Shown here: piece after piece, positions 5,911-8,405 of the stretch | How positions within the stretch are numbered: the first letter of the stretch is position 1 | Layout of the letters: each line of letters begins with the position of its first letter | Assembly: GCA_017116025.1 (NCBI GenBank) | Contig: JAFITR010000064.1 | Coordinates: forward strand, 1 to 8,405 | Direction: 5' to 3' | Source of the DNA: Simkania negevensis | GTDB lineage: Bacteria > Chlamydiota > Chlamydiia > Chlamydiales > JAFITR01 | DNA: 8,405 nucleotides | Notes under the pieces: model-generated | The model's database searches: none | Told to the model about the DNA's origin: nothing | Seen by the model: only the letters and a program-made list of their open reading frames with translations | Position numbers and translations under genes: made by a program

Positions 5911-7209
5911 ATGAACCATTTACGTTTTCTTTTCTTTTTATCGTTTTTCTCTCTTTTTCTGACGGCCCTATCTTCTTTAGACTCTGAACCTTTGCATATC
6001 GATATTGCCTCTGAAGCAGGGTTGCTAATGAATGCAAAAACAGGGGTTATTCTCTATGAGAAAAATGGGGAGAAGCAGATGGCCCCGGGGAGTACGACGA
6101 AGATTGCCACGGCTCTTTATACTTTGACACATGCAGCAGATCACCTATACACCCTCGTTACTGCTGAGCAAGAAGCAGTGGCATCGATTTCTCCTGAATT
6201 AAAGATTCGCTCTAACTACAAAGCTCCTTCCTACTGGAATGAAACCGATGGCACACACATAGGCATCAAACGTGGTGAGGTCTTCTCTTTACACAACTTG
6301 CTGAACGGACTCTTGATCAACTCTGGCAATGACGCAGCCAACTGCATCGCCCAATATTTTGGCAAAGGCGATATCCCCGCTTTCGTTGACGAGCTGAACC
6401 GCTATCTAAAAGACGATCTAGGCCTAGAAAAAACATACTTCACCAACCCGCATGGCCTCCACCATCCCAACCATATGACAACAGCGAAGGAGCTGGCTTT
6501 GATTACAAAAGAGGCGCTCAAAATTCCTGCTTTCCGTACTTATGTCATGACAAAGCGCTGGGAACGGCCCAAGACCAACAAGCAAGAAACTAGCATGCTC
6601 TACCACAACAACAAGTTGATCAAGCCAGGACAATACTACTACCCCCATGCGATCGGAGTTAAAACGGGCTATCATTCTAAAGCAGGCCATACTTTTGTCG
6701 GAGCAGCAGAGAAAGATGGGCGTACACTCATCTGTGTGGTGTTCAAAGCACAACGCAACGAAACATACCAAGATTGCATCAAGCTCTTCGATGCCGCATT
6801 CGAACAACCCAAACTCGCTAAAAGACTCCTCTCCAAAGGGGAACAGCCCTATACACTTCAACTTAAAGAAGCAAACGCTCCATTAAAGACATTTTTACGA
6901 GAAGACCTCCTCATCGAATACTACCCTGCAGAAGAGGCGGATTTTCAAGCAACGCTCTTCTGGGATCCCCTCACTTTACCGATCGAAGCAGGTCAAAAAG
7001 TGGGATCGATTAAACTCTCCACCGCGTATGTAAACGCTATACAAGAACTGCCTCTCTATGCACAAAACAGGGTGGACCTCTCCCTCCTGGCACGAATCAA
7101 AAAACTCACACGCAATCTTTCCAAAAAACCAGGTATCCTCCTCGGTGGCCTCGTCTCAGTAGGGCTGCTGCTGCTCATCGTAGGCCGCTTCCGTAAAAAA
7201 CGGAAATAA
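5911..7209 (+). CDS. dacF: D-alanyl-D-alanine carboxypeptidase (DacF/PBP5 family)
   Basis: This periplasmic low-molecular-weight penicillin-binding protein removes the terminal D-Ala from peptidoglycan pentapeptides and limits cross-linking. The 432-residue product has a signal peptide (MNHLRFLFFLSFF...). All three active-site motifs are present: S61-T-T-K64 (nucleophile serine), S138-G-N140 and K251-T-G253. Residues of about 30-285 are the peptidase S11 domain, and 298-385 fit the C-terminal beta domain. A membrane span at about 409-425 and a basic tail (RFRKKRK) anchor it to the inner membrane, as in PBP5-type enzymes. The frame stays open upstream to a GTG at 5839, but I chose 5911 because the signal peptide begins there and the best promoter lies inside the longer version; no clear ribosome site marks any start. 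It corresponds to CT551. Chlamydiae keep peptidoglycan at division, which is its likely site of action. Confidence 0.93.
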   Translation: MNHLRFLFFLSFFSLFLTALSSLDSEPLHIDIASEAGLLMNAKTGVILYEKNGEKQMAPGSTTKIATALYTLTHAADHLYTLVTAEQEAVASISPELKIRSNYKAPSYWNETDGTHIGIKRGEVFSLHNLLNGLLINSGNDAANCIAQYFGKGDIPAFVDELNRYLKDDLGLEKTYFTNPHGLHHPNHMTTAKELALITKEALKIPAFRTYVMTKRWERPKTNKQETSMLYHNNKLIKPGQYYYPHAIGVKTGYHSKAGHTFVGAAEKDGRTLICVVFKAQRNETYQDCIKLFDAAFEQPKLAKRLLSKGEQPYTLQLKEANAPLKTFLREDLLIEYYPAEEADFQATLFWDPLTLPIEAGQKVGSIKLSTAYVNAIQELPLYAQNRVDLSLLARIKKLTRNLSKKPGILLGGLVSVGLLLLIVGRFRKKRK

Positions 7210-7531
7210 CACGCAATTAAAGCCTTACAATGGTTTAAATCGCCGCGGAAAGGAACAAGATAAGCACGATGGAAAGATAGAGAGGATCACTATCTATCAA
7301 TCACCAGTCCATATGAATTCACTATTTATAGGGGAGGCAACGCGAATTCTCGCACCTCGTGACCAATTACGTGAATTGTGCAACAAAACCGTGCCCAATT
7401 ACTCCACACGACTCTACCCAATTGTTGAATATTACGGTTTTCCATATTGTTTATTAATGTTTTTATCTACACGAATAAACACAACAAACTAATTTCCAGT
7501 AATATATAATTAGAAATAAAAAACCATACTT
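7210..7531. other. AT-rich upstream region of the flagellin-like gene
   Basis: No gene with a credible ribosome site is visible in this stretch. It holds three CCAATT boxes, listed separately, and a 6-bp dyad AGATAG/CTATCT (7275-7280 and 7290-7295) without a T-run. No clear terminator for dacF is seen: a TTCCGT/ACGGAA hairpin (7189-7205) sits at the dacF stop but lacks a T-run. The unusual length of the gap fits a regulatory region for the downstream sigma-54 promoter. Confidence 0.5.
7363..7424. promoter_or_regulatory. Candidate upstream activator sites (CCAATT boxes)
   Basis: CCAATTAC occurs at 7363-7370 and again at 7395-7402, and CCAATTG at 7418-7424. The first continues into an imperfect palindrome with exact 5-bp arms (CAATT at 7364-7368, AATTG at 7374-7378). 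They lie about 135-195 bases before the predicted start, a usual distance for enhancer-binding activators of sigma-54 promoters. Binding is inference. Confidence 0.3.
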
Positions 7532-7547
7532 TGGCAACAAAGTTGCA
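7532..7547 (+). promoter_or_regulatory. Sigma-54 (-24/-12) promoter of the flagellin-like gene
   Basis: TGGCAACAAAGTTGCA matches the RpoN consensus (TGGCAC-N5-TTGCA): GG (7533-7534) and GC (7545-7546) are exactly ten bases apart, and both half-sites are intact apart from A for C at the sixth base. The start would be near 7558, giving a leader of about 35 bases containing AGAGG (7581-7585) seven bases before the ATG. Chlamydiae do encode RpoN and an AtoC-type activator. Confidence 0.75.
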
Positions 7548-7592
7548 TAATTAATACTAGTTTGTCTGCCAAAAATTAGTAGAGGTTGAGCC

Positions 7593-8384
7593 ATGTCAGA
7601 TTTTTCAATTGAACTCGCCCGTCTTTTTAACAGAAGTTCAAGTCTGGGCTTGCGTTCGAAGGAGTCGAACGGTTTTTTTCGTTCGCCGGTTTCTTTTCCA
7701 AATGCGGCAACGCTTTCGATTGCCGACAGGCTGACCGATCAGGCAACAATAGCAGAGACGGGCAAAGTAACAGGGAGGCTCAACTTTAGCAGGGCTAACG
7801 TCACCTCAAACGCTTTAGAAACGATTTCTGACCATCTAGGAGGGCTACGGCAACTTGCTTTCGAGGCAGTGCAGGGACTAACTGGATCGGAAAGAAGAGA
7901 GGATCTGCAGACGCTTGCGCAACAGATTTCGCAGGACATTACGGATGTTGTCAACAACAGTACATTCAACAAGCAAGCGATCCTTCAAGGGGGTCAAGTA
8001 GAAACCAACATTGGCGGCAGCTCTTTCTCTTTCCAAAATCCAAACGGACAACTGATTCTTGATAAGATTGCCAACATCGACTTGTCTTCGCAAACAGGGG
8101 CAGAAGCGGCTCTTACGAATATTAACGAAGCGGTAGAGGAGTCGATCTTTCAGCGGACAGCGGTTAGCAACACAGCATCTGCTATCAACATCCGCACCGA
8201 ATCAGCAATCAACACAGCCAATGCTCTCTATGCTGCTGCAGATATCACAGCAGGAACGGACCTCCCCTCTTTGTTTCGGGCCGTTGAGTTGTATGGACTC
8301 CAACAAAAAGTTGGGCTCAAAATGGCTAGCGACATGTACAAGTTCAATCGTGAAAGCGTCCTCAGCTTGCTAGGCCTACAATAA
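7593..8384 (+). CDS. Flagellin-like protein (short, no variable domain)
   Basis: The 263-residue product carries both conserved ends of bacterial flagellin. Residues 38-131 follow the N-terminal helical domain: AATLSIADRLTDQ (38-50, compare DAAGLAIADRLTSQ), ALETISDHLGGLRQLAFEAV (74-93, compare ALxEIxxxLQRxRELAVQA), an ERREDLQTLAQQISQDI stretch (100-116) and STFNKQAIL (123-131, compare TEFNGQKLL). Residues 168-261 follow the C-terminal domain and end in SVLSLLG (255-261), the classic flagellin finish. The centre (132-167) is only a short beta-type linker, so the variable D2/D3 domain is absent. The first 37 residues do not resemble the usual flagellin start (MxxxINTNxxSL...), which normally forms part of the inner D0 core. 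No signal peptide is present, as expected for type III export. A hook-filament (FlgL-like) role or a non-motility secreted filament is possible. No other flagellar gene lies in the window. Confidence 0.8.
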   Translation: MSDFSIELARLFNRSSSLGLRSKESNGFFRSPVSFPNAATLSIADRLTDQATIAETGKVTGRLNFSRANVTSNALETISDHLGGLRQLAFEAVQGLTGSERREDLQTLAQQISQDITDVVNNSTFNKQAILQGGQVETNIGGSSFSFQNPNGQLILDKIANIDLSSQTGAEAALTNINEAVEESIFQRTAVSNTASAINIRTESAINTANALYAAADITAGTDLPSLFRAVELYGLQQKVGLKMASDMYKFNRESVLSLLGLQ

Positions 8385-8405
8385 TACCCATAAACGAGCG
8401 ATGAA

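Noticed and set aside
6424..6861. 145-codon antisense frame inside dacF
   Set aside because: It is a shadow of a gene with intact catalytic motifs; no support of its own.
7189..7205. TTCCGT/ACGGAA hairpin at the end of dacF
   Set aside because: The stem is 6 bp inside the coding end and no T-run follows, so it is not a convincing intrinsic terminator.
7313..7492. 59-residue open frame (MNSLFIGEATRILAP...) upstream of the flagellin-like gene
   Set aside because: It has no ribosome site before the ATG and no recognisable motif, and it runs across the candidate activator sites. A frame this size can arise by chance, though a decayed gene cannot be excluded.
8401..8405. Possible start codon of a next gene at the right edge
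   Set aside because: Only ATGAA is visible, with just a weak GAG upstream, so it cannot be judged.

Overview
The window most likely comes from a member of the Chlamydiota outside the genus Chlamydia (an environmental, Parachlamydia/Waddlia/Estrella-like lineage). The best evidence is gene order. A BamD-like TPR protein, an LptE-like lipoprotein, an RsbW-type anti-sigma kinase, a small acidic protein and a DacF-type D,D-carboxypeptidase lie in the order I remember for CT547-CT548-CT549-CT550-CT551 of Chlamydia trachomatis. The flanking genes are not part of that block and look lineage-specific. The species is not identifiable from the sequence alone.

Layout. 1-531 has no recognisable gene. 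It holds a three-hairpin palindromic element (156-237) and, at its right end, a promoter. 532-2445 (+) encodes a 637-residue polytopic membrane protein with a Ser/Pro-rich tail built from 30-bp and 63-bp tandem repeats. 3017-2454 (-) is convergent with it, only 8 bases away, and encodes a small secreted protein of an uncharacterised family. A divergent promoter pair at 3047-3131 separates it from the bamD-lptE-rsbW operon (3177-5147, +). The rsbW gene faces the small acidic-protein gene (5740-5303, -) across a degenerate dispersed repeat (about 5183-5270). A second divergent promoter pair drives that gene and dacF (5911-7209, +). After a 383-base gap, 7593-8384 (+) encodes a compact flagellin-like protein with a textbook -24/-12 sigma-54 promoter just upstream.

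How the genes fit together. bamD and lptE products build the outer membrane (beta-barrel insertion and LPS delivery). RsbW is a partner-switching anti-sigma kinase, so sigma-factor availability is co-transcribed with envelope assembly. DacF trims peptidoglycan stem peptides. Five vegetative-type promoters, all with 17-base spacers, can be placed for the other genes, whereas the flagellin-like gene alone has a sigma-54 promoter.

The standout is the flagellin-like gene: a protein with flagellin N- and C-terminal core signatures, no central variable domain and an altered extreme N-terminus, under apparent RpoN control in a phylum whose best-known members are non-motile.
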